From assembly GCF_002215035.1 (NCBI RefSeq), contig NZ_NKFP01000001.1, positions 238,501-302,500 on the forward strand: 64,000 nucleotides of DNA. The letters run 5' to 3'. Shown piece after piece: positions 43,878 to 54,276 of the stretch (position 1 is the first letter of the stretch; every line of letters begins with the position of its first letter). The DNA comes from Leptolyngbya ohadii IS1 (GTDB lineage Bacteria; Cyanobacteriota; Cyanobacteriia; Elainellales; Elainellaceae). Under the pieces are notes generated by a model that was not told the origin of the DNA, did not search any database, and worked only from the letters and a program-made list of their open reading frames with translations. A program made the translations under genes and the position numbers.

Positions 43878-45149
43878 CTAGCTAGTGTTTTTCATTGAAG
43901 TTGGCTTACTCAACGCCATCCACTGCGCGATCAAGAGCATGAGAGGTGTGGAGTAGGTCATCAAATCGTCTACAGTTGCTTCTGTCAATCCACGGATTAG
44001 TGAATAGAGAAGCAAGGCTAAACCTAGAGCTTCCTGAGGAGATCTCCTTTTTGCCGCACGAATCCAACAGAAGGTATAGCTTAGATAGGTAAGAATGGCG
44101 AGACTTAACCCGATTCCCCCTAAGGTGTACCAAATATTAAGTACGTCATTATGGGCATGAACTAAGCGAACACCAATGATCTGAGGTGCTGTATATCGGT
44201 AGGATTGAAAACCGTACCCCAAAATAGAATTCTGCTGAATGTAATCCCAAGTCATTTCCCAAATTGAACTTCTGCCCGTAGCAGTCGTCAGTGCTTCTCC
44301 TCCCTGTTGCTCATTCAAGTATCTATCTAAATAGCCCAACAGCATGGTTGATGAAAGAGCAACAATTCCACCAGCGACTGTTGTGATAAGTAACTTTTTC
44401 TTTAGACTAATTTTACTTCGAATTATGTAGACAGTTGAGGCAAGTAAAAAACAAAAGATAGATGTTTTACTTAAACTTCTAAGAAGAGTAAAGAGCTGTA
44501 CAACAAGAATTAAAATATATGGCAATCGCTGACGCAGTCCGCCTTTTGACTGCAAGATTAAATAGATGCTGGACAAGCCCGCCAATGCCAGCTGATGCCC
44601 AATTGTATTTGGGTGAAGAAATTCTTCGTTTCCTAGTCGCCCTTCATTATCGGTTTCTTGAGCAATTAGGGGAACTAGCGCGAAAAAAAAGCTGCCTAAG
44701 GTAAAACCTTTAAGACAACTGAAGGAAGCTTCTTCTCTGGAGTTACAGGAGAGAACTCGGACGACAGTGTATTGCTGTAAAGCCAGAATGAGCCAGTAAA
44801 CGAAAGCAATAGGTTTCGGCGCTCCTGTCCAAAGGACGGTAATTCCAGCCCAGACAGAATAGAGTACAACTAATTTAACAGGCAGGACACTTATTATTCT
44901 CCTAAATTCCTGTCTGTTGCCGAATACACCTCCTAATCCAAGTAAAAAGGCAAAAATTCCTGTAACAACTGCCGTTACCGGTCCTGCGACCGTAGGCATA
45001 CTTCTAAAAAGCAAGTAGGTTAAAGCAGGGGAAATACCAAGGTAGAACCAAAACCAGAATGCAACGTTCGAAATATTAATAAATAAATTACTGGGACTAC
45101 GAGACCCCTTCTCCTTGGAAAGATTAGTATTCATGGAGTAGTGCCTCAT
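43878..45149 (-). CDS. wzy: Wzy-type polymerase / O-antigen ligase-like membrane protein
   Basis: A 423-residue protein with about 11 membrane segments. The large periplasmic loop carries TATGRSSIWEMTWDYIQQ, ILGYGFQSYR and VHAHNDVLNIWYTLGG, the Wzy_C pattern. It would join repeat units on the outer face of the inner membrane. It lies next to a flippase gene and a chain-length kinase, which supports a Wzx/Wzy route. Met6 (45134) is an alternative start. Neither start has a clear ribosome-binding site. Confidence 0.85.
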   Translation of the reverse strand: MRHYSMNTNLSKEKGSRSPSNLFINISNVAFWFWFYLGISPALTYLLFRSMPTVAGPVTAVVTGIFAFLLGLGGVFGNRQEFRRIISVLPVKLVVLYSVWAGITVLWTGAPKPIAFVYWLILALQQYTVVRVLSCNSREEASFSCLKGFTLGSFFFALVPLIAQETDNEGRLGNEEFLHPNTIGHQLALAGLSSIYLILQSKGGLRQRLPYILILVVQLFTLLRSLSKTSIFCFLLASTVYIIRSKISLKKKLLITTVAGGIVALSSTMLLGYLDRYLNEQQGGEALTTATGRSSIWEMTWDYIQQNSILGYGFQSYRYTAPQIIGVRLVHAHNDVLNIWYTLGGIGLSLAILTYLSYTFCWIRAAKRRSPQEALGLALLLYSLIRGLTEATVDDLMTYSTPLMLLIAQWMALSKPTSMKNTS

Positions 45150-45232
45150 TAGAGAAATCCCAGTGATAATTAGAAGCGGTTAGGATAGCCTTTAAAAACA
45201 ATAAATAAGCGCTGTTCTTGTCCAAAAGAAAA

Positions 45233-46501
45233 TTACATGATTTTAACTCCAGCATTTCTCAAATATCTGAGTATCACAAAAGTGAAGTAGATAATATAGC
45301 CAAATTGACCAAATAAAGTAGCAATCATAACTCCCGTAACACCAACTATTGGACCTAAAATTAAAGTTGAAATTACCGATATAGAAGAAGAAATGATACT
45401 TCCAAACACAATCTGGTGAGTTTCGTTAATTGTTCTGAAGAAGTAAAAAGCCTGAAAGCATAAGAATACAAGCAAGCTTATGACAAGTTGCCATATCACC
45501 AGATATGAGTACTCTAAATATTCACTACCGTAAGCCAATACCATAAGATTTCTTGAGAAGATAGAAATAAGAATGCATGGAATTATTATGGCAATTCCAC
45601 CCAAGAGGCTAAAATTAAACAGAAATTGGCTAAGTCCTCGAAGCTGACTTTGTGCGTATCGCTGAGAAGCTTTAATCGGGACGAAGTTTTCCATTCCTTG
45701 AAATAGAATATTGAACGGTCCAGTAATATTCTGGGCAGCTCTCAGTCCGCCCAAAGCTTGAGGTCCAAGAATCAAACCACTTAATACTAAAATTCCCTGT
45801 GATCCTAGCCAATTAATTTGACCCGCGAGGAATAGGTTAAATCCAGACTTCCAATTCTTCTGGAAAGTTTTTAGAACTTGCTGCCGGAGTGGGTAGAGAC
45901 TCTCGAAAAAAATTCCAGTGATGAAAGCAAAAGCAGAAGTTGCGGCAATTGCCCAGAAAGCTGAGTTCGTTCCTAAAGTATTTGTGTTAAAGAGAATAAT
46001 CAATACCAGGACTTGCCCACCATAGCTGGTGAGATCATTAATAAAAGCATCAGCGGATTTGCGAGTGACGAAGTAATAACGCCTGAGCCAATCCTGCAAC
46101 TGGAAGAAAAGAATACTGAGCGACAGAGGAAGGCTCGAGGAGAAGCTCTCTGAATGGACAAAATAACTGACTGTGTTTGCTGCAATAAAAATCAGTGTAC
46201 ATAGGACAGTACTCAAGGCAATTTGGGATGATAACATTCCTCTTAAGTACTTGCTCTGGTCAAATCCACTTAATTGTGGTGCAATACTCAACATTGGTGC
46301 AATAATTAATGCCTGCTGTAAAGTATTTGCATACAACAGAGCAGAATAACTCAGGACAAAACTTCCATAGGCTTCGATTCCTAAAAAACGTGCTAAAAGG
46401 ATTCCAGTTATAAAGTTTAATGCACTCACAACTATCTGATCAGCTAATGCCCACTTAACTGATCCAACTCGATCTAGCCATTGCTTTAATACACTAATCA
46501 T
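45233..46501 (-). CDS. wzx: Wzx-type polysaccharide flippase
   Basis: A 422-residue MATE-like (MOP superfamily) protein with about 12 membrane segments. The N-terminal KWALADQIVVSALNFITGILLARFLG and LGPQALGGLRAAQNITGPFN near the middle are typical. It moves lipid-linked repeat units across the inner membrane. It lies between wzy and the wzc-type gene on the same strand. Confidence 0.87.
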   Translation of the reverse strand: MISVLKQWLDRVGSVKWALADQIVVSALNFITGILLARFLGIEAYGSFVLSYSALLYANTLQQALIIAPMLSIAPQLSGFDQSKYLRGMLSSQIALSTVLCTLIFIAANTVSYFVHSESFSSSLPLSLSILFFQLQDWLRRYYFVTRKSADAFINDLTSYGGQVLVLIILFNTNTLGTNSAFWAIAATSAFAFITGIFFESLYPLRQQVLKTFQKNWKSGFNLFLAGQINWLGSQGILVLSGLILGPQALGGLRAAQNITGPFNILFQGMENFVPIKASQRYAQSQLRGLSQFLFNFSLLGGIAIIIPCILISIFSRNLMVLAYGSEYLEYSYLVIWQLVISLLVFLCFQAFYFFRTINETHQIVFGSIISSSISVISTLILGPIVGVTGVMIATLFGQFGYIIYFTFVILRYLRNAGVKIM

Positions 46502-46726
46502 AAAATCTGAATCCAGTCATTGGAACAGGCTGTAGAGGGATATTCTTTACCGGAGATAATTTATGGCTTCTCAATGGCTATAGTTTAGCGACGAGTTAGA
46601 GTTTTCTCAAAATCACTAAGTCTGTTCATACAACAATATTCTTCGTCTGTGGTAGAAAACAGGAGGGAGAGTTCCTGCGTGGAGAGAAGCTCAACAATTC
46701 ATTGCTCACAGATATGAATAGTATGG

Positions 46727-48916
46727 CTAAAAGTTGTTAACGTTAAACTTCTCTTGGTTTTTCAACAGACTCTGTCCAACTTCGTAATAATCTTGGTTGT
46801 AATAAGGTTGATTATCAGCCTCCATCGCTAAATCGGCAGCATTCACAACTTGTCCTAAAACTCGCTGCCCTGACTGTTGAAGCAATTCCTGCGCACTAGC
46901 AGCGTTCTGGCGAGCAATTACTCCGGGGCGAACAACCATCAAAATGCCATCGGTAGCTTTTCCGATAACTGATGTATCTGCACTAACTAACAGTGGTGGT
47001 GTATCAATGACCACAAAATCATAAGACTGGGTAAGAGCTTGAATTAGGTGCCGCATTCTTTGAGATGTCAGTAGAGCTAGCGAGTTTGAGGACAAATTTC
47101 CTGCCGGTAAGATATCTAGCTCCTTTACACGCTGAACTGCTTCTTGTAGTTCTACTTGACCAGACAATACATCAGCTAACCCAAAACTACTGGTAATACC
47201 CCACATCGTGTGCTGACTAGAGCGACGCAGGTCAGCATCAATTAACAAAGTTTTATTGCAAGCCTCAGATGCAGCGAGCGCCAGATTAGCTGCCAGAGTA
47301 GATTTTCCTTCCCCCGCGATAGAACTTGTAACGGCAACAACCTTTACGTTCTGCCCAGCATGAAAATGCCTTAAATTAGTGAAAATCATGCGGTAGATTT
47401 CGCTAATAAAAGATTGCGGATTATCTCGGACAGGAATATTAAAGGAGTTTCTCCTTCCATTTTTCCGTAATGAACCAGAAGACTTACCAAAATCTGGAAT
47501 GACGCCAAGTGTGGGAAATCTAAAGATTGCCTTAGCATCACTACTGGTTTTTATCGTGTTATCTCTATAGTCAAGAATGAATGCAGTCAAAATTCCCAAG
47601 ATGACGCCGATGGCAGAACCTGCTATCAGATTGAGCAGCTTCTTGGGGGAAACAGGTTTTTCTGGAACTAATGCAGATTCGATAATCTGGGCATTTCCAA
47701 TATTCTGATTTTCAGCCAGCCTGACTTCTTGCAGCCTCTTGAGCAATGTTTCATAGGTTGATTGAGCAGCATCCAGATTCAGTGCTAACTGTCTCTGAGT
47801 TTGCTCTAGGTCGGCTAGAATAACTGCTCGTTGTCTTTGTGCAGAATATTGATTGGTCAAAGTAGCAAGCTGATTTTCAAAAGCATAACGGTCCACTTCA
47901 GATTTAATAAGTTCTTGAATCAGATTTTCACGCAATGCTCCAATTTGAATTTCCCCGCCCTGGAAGCTTACTTGCTCTCCGATCACCTCACTCATTCTCT
48001 GTTGAAGCAACTTTCGCAGTTCCTCCTCTTTCTGCCTCAAAGAGATAATCAAGGGAGCACTCTCTCGATACCGAACACGGGCTACAGCCAATTGGTCTTG
48101 GATGTCTTGCAATTGCTCAAGGGGCTTTTGTACTCCCGGTGCTTGGCTTAGAGAGCCTAAGATTATAGCTTGACTCGGATCTATGTTCAGCTGATTCTGC
48201 AAAGAAATAGTGCGTGCTCGCGAATTAGATAATGCTGCTTGTGTTGCGTTAATATTTTCTTGGAGCTTCTGCAAAGTAGTAGAAAAAGCTTTCGCTTCAT
48301 CATCCGCAGCAACAAATTGGTTTTGCTGCTTAAACTGCTTAAGTGCTGCTGATGTCTGTTGAACACGGAACAGTGTCTCGGGTAACTGCTTTTCAATAAA
48401 CTCCCTTGCTGCTGTGGCTTCAGCTCGATTATTTAATTTATTGCGTTCTAGATAAAGGTTTAATAACTTATTGACTACCTCTGCTGCCTCTTTGGGATTG
48501 CTAGCTTCAAACGCAATCCTGATAGTGCTAGTACCTCGTACAGTCTTGACATCCAGCTTCTGCCTGAACGCTTCAACCGTCAAAGCCTTACCCGACTCGT
48601 CCACTAAATTGAGAGAAGAAATAACAGACTGAATAAATGGAATTGATTGAACAACCTCAGCTTCTGTACTAACTTCAGCCGCGTCGGCGATTTCAGATTC
48701 TATTTCCGGTGAAATAACGCCGGTTAGGCGAGAAAGGGGATCAACTTTAAGCAAAAGCTGTCCCCCTGCCCGGTAAGTCGGTTTTTGTAACAACGTTATC
48801 GTTGCACACATGGCGACAGTAGCACTGAAAACAAGACCAGCAGCTAACCAGTGCCGTCTCAAGGTCATCCAGTACTGTTGAAGATCAATGCCATCTGAGT
48901 GGTTTTCGGGGACCAT
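46727..48916 (-). CDS. wzc: Wzc-like chain-length regulator with tyrosine kinase domain
   Basis: A 729-residue inner-membrane protein. A Wzz domain (about 10-110) follows the first membrane helix (LAAGLVFSATVAMCATITLL). A long periplasmic coiled-coil region (about 170-420) precedes the second helix near 440-460. A BY-kinase domain then has Walker A SSIAGEGKST, Walker A' LLIDADLRR and Walker B FVVIDTPPLL. The C-terminus has a Tyr cluster (PYYNQDYYEVG) suited to autophosphorylation. It controls polymer length and export. Confidence 0.93.
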   Translation of the reverse strand: MVPENHSDGIDLQQYWMTLRRHWLAAGLVFSATVAMCATITLLQKPTYRAGGQLLLKVDPLSRLTGVISPEIESEIADAAEVSTEAEVVQSIPFIQSVISSLNLVDESGKALTVEAFRQKLDVKTVRGTSTIRIAFEASNPKEAAEVVNKLLNLYLERNKLNNRAEATAAREFIEKQLPETLFRVQQTSAALKQFKQQNQFVAADDEAKAFSTTLQKLQENINATQAALSNSRARTISLQNQLNIDPSQAIILGSLSQAPGVQKPLEQLQDIQDQLAVARVRYRESAPLIISLRQKEEELRKLLQQRMSEVIGEQVSFQGGEIQIGALRENLIQELIKSEVDRYAFENQLATLTNQYSAQRQRAVILADLEQTQRQLALNLDAAQSTYETLLKRLQEVRLAENQNIGNAQIIESALVPEKPVSPKKLLNLIAGSAIGVILGILTAFILDYRDNTIKTSSDAKAIFRFPTLGVIPDFGKSSGSLRKNGRRNSFNIPVRDNPQSFISEIYRMIFTNLRHFHAGQNVKVVAVTSSIAGEGKSTLAANLALAASEACNKTLLIDADLRRSSQHTMWGITSSFGLADVLSGQVELQEAVQRVKELDILPAGNLSSNSLALLTSQRMRHLIQALTQSYDFVVIDTPPLLVSADTSVIGKATDGILMVVRPGVIARQNAASAQELLQQSGQRVLGQVVNAADLAMEADNQPYYNQDYYEVGQSLLKNQEKFNVNNF

Positions 48917-49388
48917 CTTAAATAAACTTCCTGTTACTGAGACAGTACGGAGAATTCAAGCGCAACTATTTGTATAACAAATTATAGTACTGTGCATCTT
49001 GATTATCTATAAGTAAGAAACTTTAACTTCATTCCAGGTATAAGAAATAAGTGCGGCTCTTAACAAGACCTTTATGTCTCATGAATGATTTGAGCATTAG
49101 CGATAGTCGTTTCTTGTCAGAACGGTCTTGCCTATTAACACTTTTGATCGCCGCTGCTTATAAACGAGATTCAGCTATATTCTCGAAAACGAGAAAGCCT
49201 GAACTGTGTACACATCAACTTATGTAGCTTTACTGACTTATTGCTACACTCTACAAGCTCGCTAGAGCAAAACTAGGAACGGAGCATGGAGAATCCCAGA
49301 AGCTCTTCTTACTTGCATTATTGAACAACATCAACTCAAAGTTTTGTACTTTCACAGCCGATTAGGATGAAGAAGCATCAAGCATAGC
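48917..49388. other. Spacer between the wzc-type and wecG-type genes
   Basis: 472 bp, AT-rich and without a credible gene. It probably holds the promoter for the leftward wzc-wzx-wzy series. No repeat of note and no strong terminator were seen. Confidence 0.4.
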
Positions 49389-50171
49389 TCACGCCCTCAC
49401 TGATGGTGTCCGCTTAAAAGTAAGAAGTTGCATAATTGCTAACCATAGAAAGATAGGGATGGTGATCCCATAGCGCCTCCAAAGCCTTCGGGGTTCCTGA
49501 ATCAATCGATAAAGCCACTCAAGACCCAGCGAACGAATAAAATAAGGAGCACGTTTGTAAATCCCTGCGTAAACTGGAAAAGCACCGCCAAGTCCAAGCA
49601 TAACTGCCTGAACCTTTCCTCTATGTTGTGCCATCCAGACTTCTTGTTTCGGACATCCAAGTGAAACAAATACCAATCCACATTTACTGCTATTCAGCTT
49701 CTGAATGACTGCTTCATCTTCCTCTTCAGATAGAGGGCGGAAAGGTAGAGGTTCCATTCCTAAAATAGTGAGAGATGGAAATTCTTGCTCTAACTTAGCA
49801 CGCATCTTCTCTAAGGTTGAACCATCAGAGCCTAAAAAGAAAACACCAATATTCTTTTCAGATGCTCGTTTGCATAAGGCTAACATAACATCTAATCCAG
49901 CGACTCGATCCTGATTTTTAACACCCATCGATCGAAGCATCCAGACAAGAGGCATGCCGTCTGGAGTAACAAGATCTGATGTATTGAGCACGGAAGCAAA
50001 GCTGGGATTGCGATATGCTTCAACCAACATGTGGACGTTAGCGATACATACAAATTTGCTACTCCAGTCCTTTGCCCAATCTAGAATGATCGATACTTGC
50101 TCATCAAACGGAAGTGCCGTAACAGAGAATCCAATTACCTTCCTCGAAACGCCGCTTTCTAAAACCATCAC
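49389..50171 (-). CDS. WecG/TagA/CpsF-type glycosyltransferase
   Basis: A 260-residue GT26 enzyme. Core blocks are CIANVHMLVEAYRNPSF, VTPDGMPLVWMLR, RVAGLDVM and VFFLGSDGSTLEKM, then LVFVSLGCPKQEVWM and GLGGAFPVYAG. The Asp in TPDG is the proposed catalytic residue in this family. The C-terminal helices (RAPYFIRSLGLEWLYRLIQE) tether it to the membrane. It probably adds the second sugar or the priming sugar to a lipid carrier. The start may be GTG 50171 or ATG 50168. It is the first gene of the leftward locus. Confidence 0.9.
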   Translation of the reverse strand: MMVLESGVSRKVIGFSVTALPFDEQVSIILDWAKDWSSKFVCIANVHMLVEAYRNPSFASVLNTSDLVTPDGMPLVWMLRSMGVKNQDRVAGLDVMLALCKRASEKNIGVFFLGSDGSTLEKMRAKLEQEFPSLTILGMEPLPFRPLSEEEDEAVIQKLNSSKCGLVFVSLGCPKQEVWMAQHRGKVQAVMLGLGGAFPVYAGIYKRAPYFIRSLGLEWLYRLIQEPRRLWRRYGITIPIFLWLAIMQLLTFKRTPSVRA

Positions 50172-50768
50172 TTCAGTAATCCCTAAGTATCAACAGAGAA
50201 TCTTCGTCAGCTGATCGAGTCCACTATCAGAACCACAATGTCACAGGTTTCTAAAAGTTTTCACAAGCTTACCTTCTATACCATTGAGCAACAACTCAAA
50301 GACTATCTACATAGGCGATGCATTGAAGAATGCGCGTTAGTCACAAAATCAACAATAAAGTTACTCTCTCTGAAGATAAAAGTCAAAACTGTAGAGGTCA
50401 AGTTCATGCAAATTTTACAAAAATCAGGTTTGTCAGTTGGGGATAAAACTGGCTGAGAATCCTATGCTGCAATGGTTGTAGCAATTTCAGAAGGAGCAGT
50501 GGTGTATAAGATTTGGTACTAGAAGCTTTACTCATGTTCTTAGATGTAATATCTTCTGAAAAAGGTAAGAAAAATCAAGTCTTGCTACAAAAGATACAAA
50601 TTGATGTGCCAATAAATAGTGAGCTAGATGCTTGTTACTTTCATTGTTCGTGCTTCAGCTCTCGTGTTTAGTGTCAATCAGGCTGATCATTAGATGCCGA
50701 TGAATTGAGTTACACGTTTTATTGAAACAGCCTGTTCAAAACAGTTGGTCAAACTTTCAGGAGTTGTT
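50172..50768. promoter_or_regulatory. Divergent control region of the exopolysaccharide locus
   Basis: About 597 bp between the wecG-type gene (leftward) and gmd (rightward), AT-rich. A 72-codon frame at 50238-50456 looks chance-like (see rejected items). The promoters for both directions must lie here. AGGAG sits 8 bases before the gmd start. Confidence 0.5.
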
Positions 50769-51848
50769 ATGGTTGCTTCCAAGCGTGCCCTCATTACTGG
50801 TGTCACCGGACAGGACGGTTCATATTTAAGCGAGTTCCTACTTGAGGAAGGTTACGAAGTTCACGGTATTATTCGCCGCACATCAACTTTTAACACCGAT
50901 CGTATCGATCACATCTATAGCGATCCTCACGAAGAGGATACCCGTTTGCATCTCCACTATGGTGACCTGACTGACGGGACTACTCTGCGCCGAATATTAG
51001 AGGAAGTTCAACCTCATGAAGTTTACAATTTGGGAGCGCAGTCTCACGTTCGTGTCAGCTTTGATTCACCCGAATATACTGTTGACTCCGTAGGAATGGG
51101 ATCCTTGCGCTTGCTGGAAGCAGTCCGAGACTATCAGCAGCGTACCGGCGAAAAGGTAAGATATTATCAGGCTGGTTCTTCCGAAATGTACGGTCTCGTG
51201 CAGGAAGTTCCTCAGAAAGAGACCACGCCCTTTTATCCTCGTAGTCCTTATGCCTGCGCCAAAGTCTATGCTCATTGGCAAACGGTGAACTACCGGGAAT
51301 CCTACAGTTTGTTTGCCTGCAACGGTATCTTGTTTAATCATGAATCTCCTCGGCGCGGTGAAACTTTCGTTACCCGTAAGATTACTCGCGCCCTTGCGCG
51401 AATTGTGGCAGGTCAGCAGAAGAAGTTATACCTAGGTAATTTAGACGCTAAGCGAGACTGGGGTTACGCCAAGGATTATGTCCGAGCAATGTGGTTGATG
51501 CTCCAGCAGGATGAACCGGATGATTATGTTATTGCTACCGGAGAAACCCACTCTATTCGGGAATTTCTGGACCTTGCCTTTAAGCATGTCAATTTAAGCT
51601 GGCAAGACTACGTTGAGTTTGACGAGCGGTATCTGCGTCCAGCGGAAGTGGACTTGCTCATTGGCGATCCTGCGAAAGCAAAACAGAAATTGGGGTGGCA
51701 ACCATCAGTAACTTTTGAAGGGTTGGTTCATTTGATGGTAGAAGCGGATTTGAGAGCCTTAGGTTTAATTCCTTTGAGTAGCGGTATTGTTTCCCTTAGC
51801 GATGATCGCGCGACTACTCGTCAATCTGCTGTTCTCGCCGAGATTTAG
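50769..51848 (+). CDS. gmd: GDP-mannose 4,6-dehydratase
   Basis: A 359-residue extended SDR that converts GDP-mannose to GDP-4-keto-6-deoxymannose. The NADP site is [14 protein letters not shown]. The catalytic region is QAGSSEMYG with [22 protein letters not shown] (Tyr-x3-Lys). [17 protein letters not shown] is specific for the family. ATG 50769 is chosen because AGGAG precedes it. A TTG 24 bp upstream is in frame but less likely. It is followed after 5 bp by the fucose synthase gene, so together they supply GDP-fucose or a related deoxysugar for the polymer. Confidence 0.96.
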   Translation: MVASKRALITGVTGQDGSYLSEFLLEEGYEVHGIIRRTSTFNTDRIDHIYSDPHEEDTRLHLHYGDLTDGTTLRRILEEVQPHEVYNLGAQSHVRVSFDSPEYTVDSVGMGSLRLLEAVRDYQQRTGEKVRYYQAGSSEMYGLVQEVPQKETTPFYPRSPYACAKVYAHWQTVNYRESYSLFACNGILFNHESPRRGETFVTRKITRALARIVAGQQKKLYLGNLDAKRDWGYAKDYVRAMWLMLQQDEPDDYVIATGETHSIREFLDLAFKHVNLSWQDYVEFDERYLRPAEVDLLIGDPAKAKQKLGWQPSVTFEGLVHLMVEADLRALGLIPLSSGIVSLSDDRATTRQSAVLAEI

Positions 51849-51853
51849 TTGCC

Positions 51854-52819
51854 ATGAACCAAGACGCCAAGATTTACGTTGCCGGACATAACGGACTGGT
51901 GGGAAGTGCGATCGTGCGCGTCCTGCAAGCCCACGGATACGACAATCTGCTGCTGCGAACCAGCAAAGAACTCGACCTGCGACGGCAAACCGACGTGGAA
52001 GCCTTTTTTGCCCAGGAACGTCCTGACTATGTGTTTCTGGCAGCGGCAAAGGTGGGCGGTATCGGGGCAAACAATACCTATCGCGCCGAGTTTCTGTACG
52101 ACAACCTGATGCTGGAAGCCAATGTAATTCATGCGGCTCATCAGTCGGGCGTCACAAAGCTGCTATTTTTGGGATCATCCTGCATCTATCCCAAACTCTG
52201 CCCCCAGCCCATGCGGGAGGAATACCTGCTCACCGGATTTCTGGAGCCAACCAACGAACCGTATGCGATCGCCAAAATCGCCGGACTGAAGCTCTGCGAA
52301 AACTACTGCCGTCAGTACGGGGTTAACTTCATCTCCGCCATGCCGACCAACCTCTACGGCATCAACGACAACTTCGACCTGGCAAACTCCCACGTCCTGC
52401 CTGCTTTAATGCGGAAGTTTCATGAAGCTAAATTAAATCAGATTCCGGCAGTCGAAGTGTGGGGAACTGGTACCGCCTTGCGCGAATTTCTTTATGTAGA
52501 TGATCTGGCGGACGCACTGCTGTTCCTAATGCAGCACTATGATGAACAGGAGTTTGTTAATGTGGGTACGAGTGAGGAGGTTTCAATTCGAGAACTTGCT
52601 CTAATGATTAAAGCTGTGGTTGGCTATGAAGGAGAGCTTCAGTTTGATCCCTCCAAACCAGACGGTACACCCCGTAAACTTCTCGATACGTCTAAGTTGA
52701 ATGGCATAGGTTGGACTGCTAAGACCCCTCTTAAAACCGGGTTAGAACGGACCTACAAGTGGTTTCAGCATAACTACAGTACTATTCGCGGAAGAGGAAG
52801 TGAAAAGCTTTCATGCTGA
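51854..52819 (+). CDS. fcl: GDP-L-fucose synthase
   Basis: A 321-residue epimerase/reductase. [16 protein letters not shown] is the NADP site, [19 protein letters not shown] holds the catalytic Ser and Cys, and [18 protein letters not shown] the Tyr-x3-Lys. [14 protein letters not shown] and [15 protein letters not shown] are diagnostic. It completes GDP-fucose synthesis from the product of Gmd. The first 570 bp are GC-rich and contain a full HIP1 site, while the last third is AT-richer like the rest of the locus. The gene may therefore be a mosaic. Confidence 0.95.
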   Translation: MNQDAKIYVAGHNGLVGSAIVRVLQAHGYDNLLLRTSKELDLRRQTDVEAFFAQERPDYVFLAAAKVGGIGANNTYRAEFLYDNLMLEANVIHAAHQSGVTKLLFLGSSCIYPKLCPQPMREEYLLTGFLEPTNEPYAIAKIAGLKLCENYCRQYGVNFISAMPTNLYGINDNFDLANSHVLPALMRKFHEAKLNQIPAVEVWGTGTALREFLYVDDLADALLFLMQHYDEQEFVNVGTSEEVSIRELALMIKAVVGYEGELQFDPSKPDGTPRKLLDTSKLNGIGWTAKTPLKTGLERTYKWFQHNYSTIRGRGSEKLSC

Positions 52820-52876
52820 GCAGCTATGACCTACCTGTATCAAATCAGCAGGTACGACTGCAAGCCTTGCTCCGTC

Positions 52877-53268
52877 TTAAGGCACTTCAATTTGGGTTTG
52901 AAACGCCTCCTTTAAGTGGAGGATATGGGTGAGAATGAAGGCAAAGTTAGGGGCGATTGCATTAATGGCAGCAATGAGGGGTGCATCCTCATTTTTTAAG
53001 TCCCAGAGTAAAAATGCCTGTTAAGATCAGCGCAACAGTTCAGCAGCACTTGCGGCACGGCTGCTGAACTTGCTGATAAACATACGCCTCGTACCGTTGA
53101 GTGCATTACCGTCCCACCTTCACAAACTCAAGCGATTCTGTAAAATATCGCTGATAGTCTCGGCAATAGAATTGACGACGCGGAAGTTGCCAGTAGATGG
53201 CTTGACACCAAACACAGCGAGATCTCGAGATACAGTTGGGCGATTCAATGAAGTTCTGAACTAGTCTT
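52877..53268 (-). pseudogene. ISL3-type transposase remnant
   Basis: On the minus strand 53268-53108 reads IYWQLPRRQFYCRDYQRYFTE followed by SLEFVKVGR and a stop, with a zinc-ribbon-like layout seen in ISL3 transposases. The next piece in another frame reads CTQRYEAYVYQQVQ (about 53105-53065). A further fragment at 53000-52877 reads LKNEDAPLIAAINAIA and more. Frameshifts and stops show it is dead. A perfect 11-bp inverted repeat (53037-53047 and 53060-53070) lies inside it. Confidence 0.7.
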
Positions 53269-53270
53269 GG

Positions 53271-53758
53271 CGCTTACCACAATGTCGAAAGGCGATCGCT
53301 ACACTTGGCTTTCAGAGTTGGCACCTCGTCCTGACGGTTTACCAGTTCGTCCTCTGCCTTTGGATGAGAGTATGAATCGTAAGCTGGCTTGGAACGCGAT
53401 CCCTCGGGCAATTGATAATGCTCCTGCCAGATCAGCGATACCCTTCTAGACCAATTAAGGCTGAGGAAAATGAGGAATCTTGATCTTTGATCAGGGCAGC
53501 TCGATCCAGTCAAAGCGACAGGGTAAACGCATCACAACAGTTTCCCACATCAGATCCCCTGCTCGCGAAAAACCATGACGGTAAGAATAGCTCGGATTGT
53601 TCAAAGATCAATTCACTGTCGTAAGCTAGAGGCATAACTGCTTGAAGGGCTGTTAAGTTATTATGCTTCAGCCTATGCCCCTAGGGATCTTTTTCCCATA
53701 CGGGTATTCCAGGCAACTTCTCAAATATGCTCCCAACCTGACTGAAAGCATTCTAGCG
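53271..53758. other. Spacer of debris upstream of the DoxX gene
   Basis: About 490 bp. It contains one full HIP1 site near 53299, so resident sequence resumes here. Short frames on both strands show no protein-like pattern. The DoxX frame is open upstream to 53663, so part of this may be coding. Confidence 0.4.
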
Positions 53759-54226
53759 ATGACAGCAATTCAAACAAAATCAACGCTCCTGAACACCGTT
53801 CTGCAATCTACCGCGATCGAGAATCGCACGGCTCAAGTGGCTTGGGCTATTTTCCGAGTCGTGGTGGGCTTCCTGATGATTCACAACGGCTTTAGCAAGC
53901 TGGAGGATGTCCAGGGATTTGCCAGTGGGGTGGTCAGTTTTATTGGCTTTCCTTATCCAGTATTCTTTACCTATTGTGCTGCCTACGCTGAGATTGTTAG
54001 CTCAATCCTGCTGGCACTGGGATTATTCACTCGGCTGAATGCCCTCACCCTGCTCTTTACCATGCTCGTTGCTATTCTGTTTCACCTCAAGAAAGACGGA
54101 TGGCAGATTCCTCCGCTGGAGACGGCTTCGCTGTATGCAATGTGGTTTGGCTTTTTCCTGGTTAACGGGGGCGGTTTATTCTCCCTGGATACGGCGATCG
54201 CAGGATGGCTGAGGAAATCCTCCTAG
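53759..54226 (+). CDS. DoxX-family membrane protein
   Basis: A 155-residue protein with four membrane helices. The DoxX pattern is clear: VAWAIFRVVVGFLMIHNGFSKL, then YCAAYAEIVSSILLALGLFTRL, LLFTMLVAILFHLKKDG and LYAMWFGFFLVNGGG. Members are linked to thiol or sulfur redox balance and terminal oxidation, but the reaction is not settled. The start is ATG 53759; a further in-frame ATG at 53663 would add 32 residues with no helix. It ends 50 bp before the convergent oxidoreductase gene. Confidence 0.85.
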   Translation: MTAIQTKSTLLNTVLQSTAIENRTAQVAWAIFRVVVGFLMIHNGFSKLEDVQGFASGVVSFIGFPYPVFFTYCAAYAEIVSSILLALGLFTRLNALTLLFTMLVAILFHLKKDGWQIPPLETASLYAMWFGFFLVNGGGLFSLDTAIAGWLRKSS

Positions 54227-54276
54227 ACCTGATTTTGACCTGCGACTGTTGCCCAGGTTCAGGCTCACGGAAAGGC

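Noticed and set aside
50238..50456. 72-codon frame between the wecG-type gene and gmd
   Set aside because: It has no ribosome-binding site, no recognisable pattern and lies in AT-rich control DNA. It could be chance.
53037..53070. The 11-bp inverted repeat as a transcription terminator
   Set aside because: No run of Ts follows on either strand, and it lies inside transposase debris.
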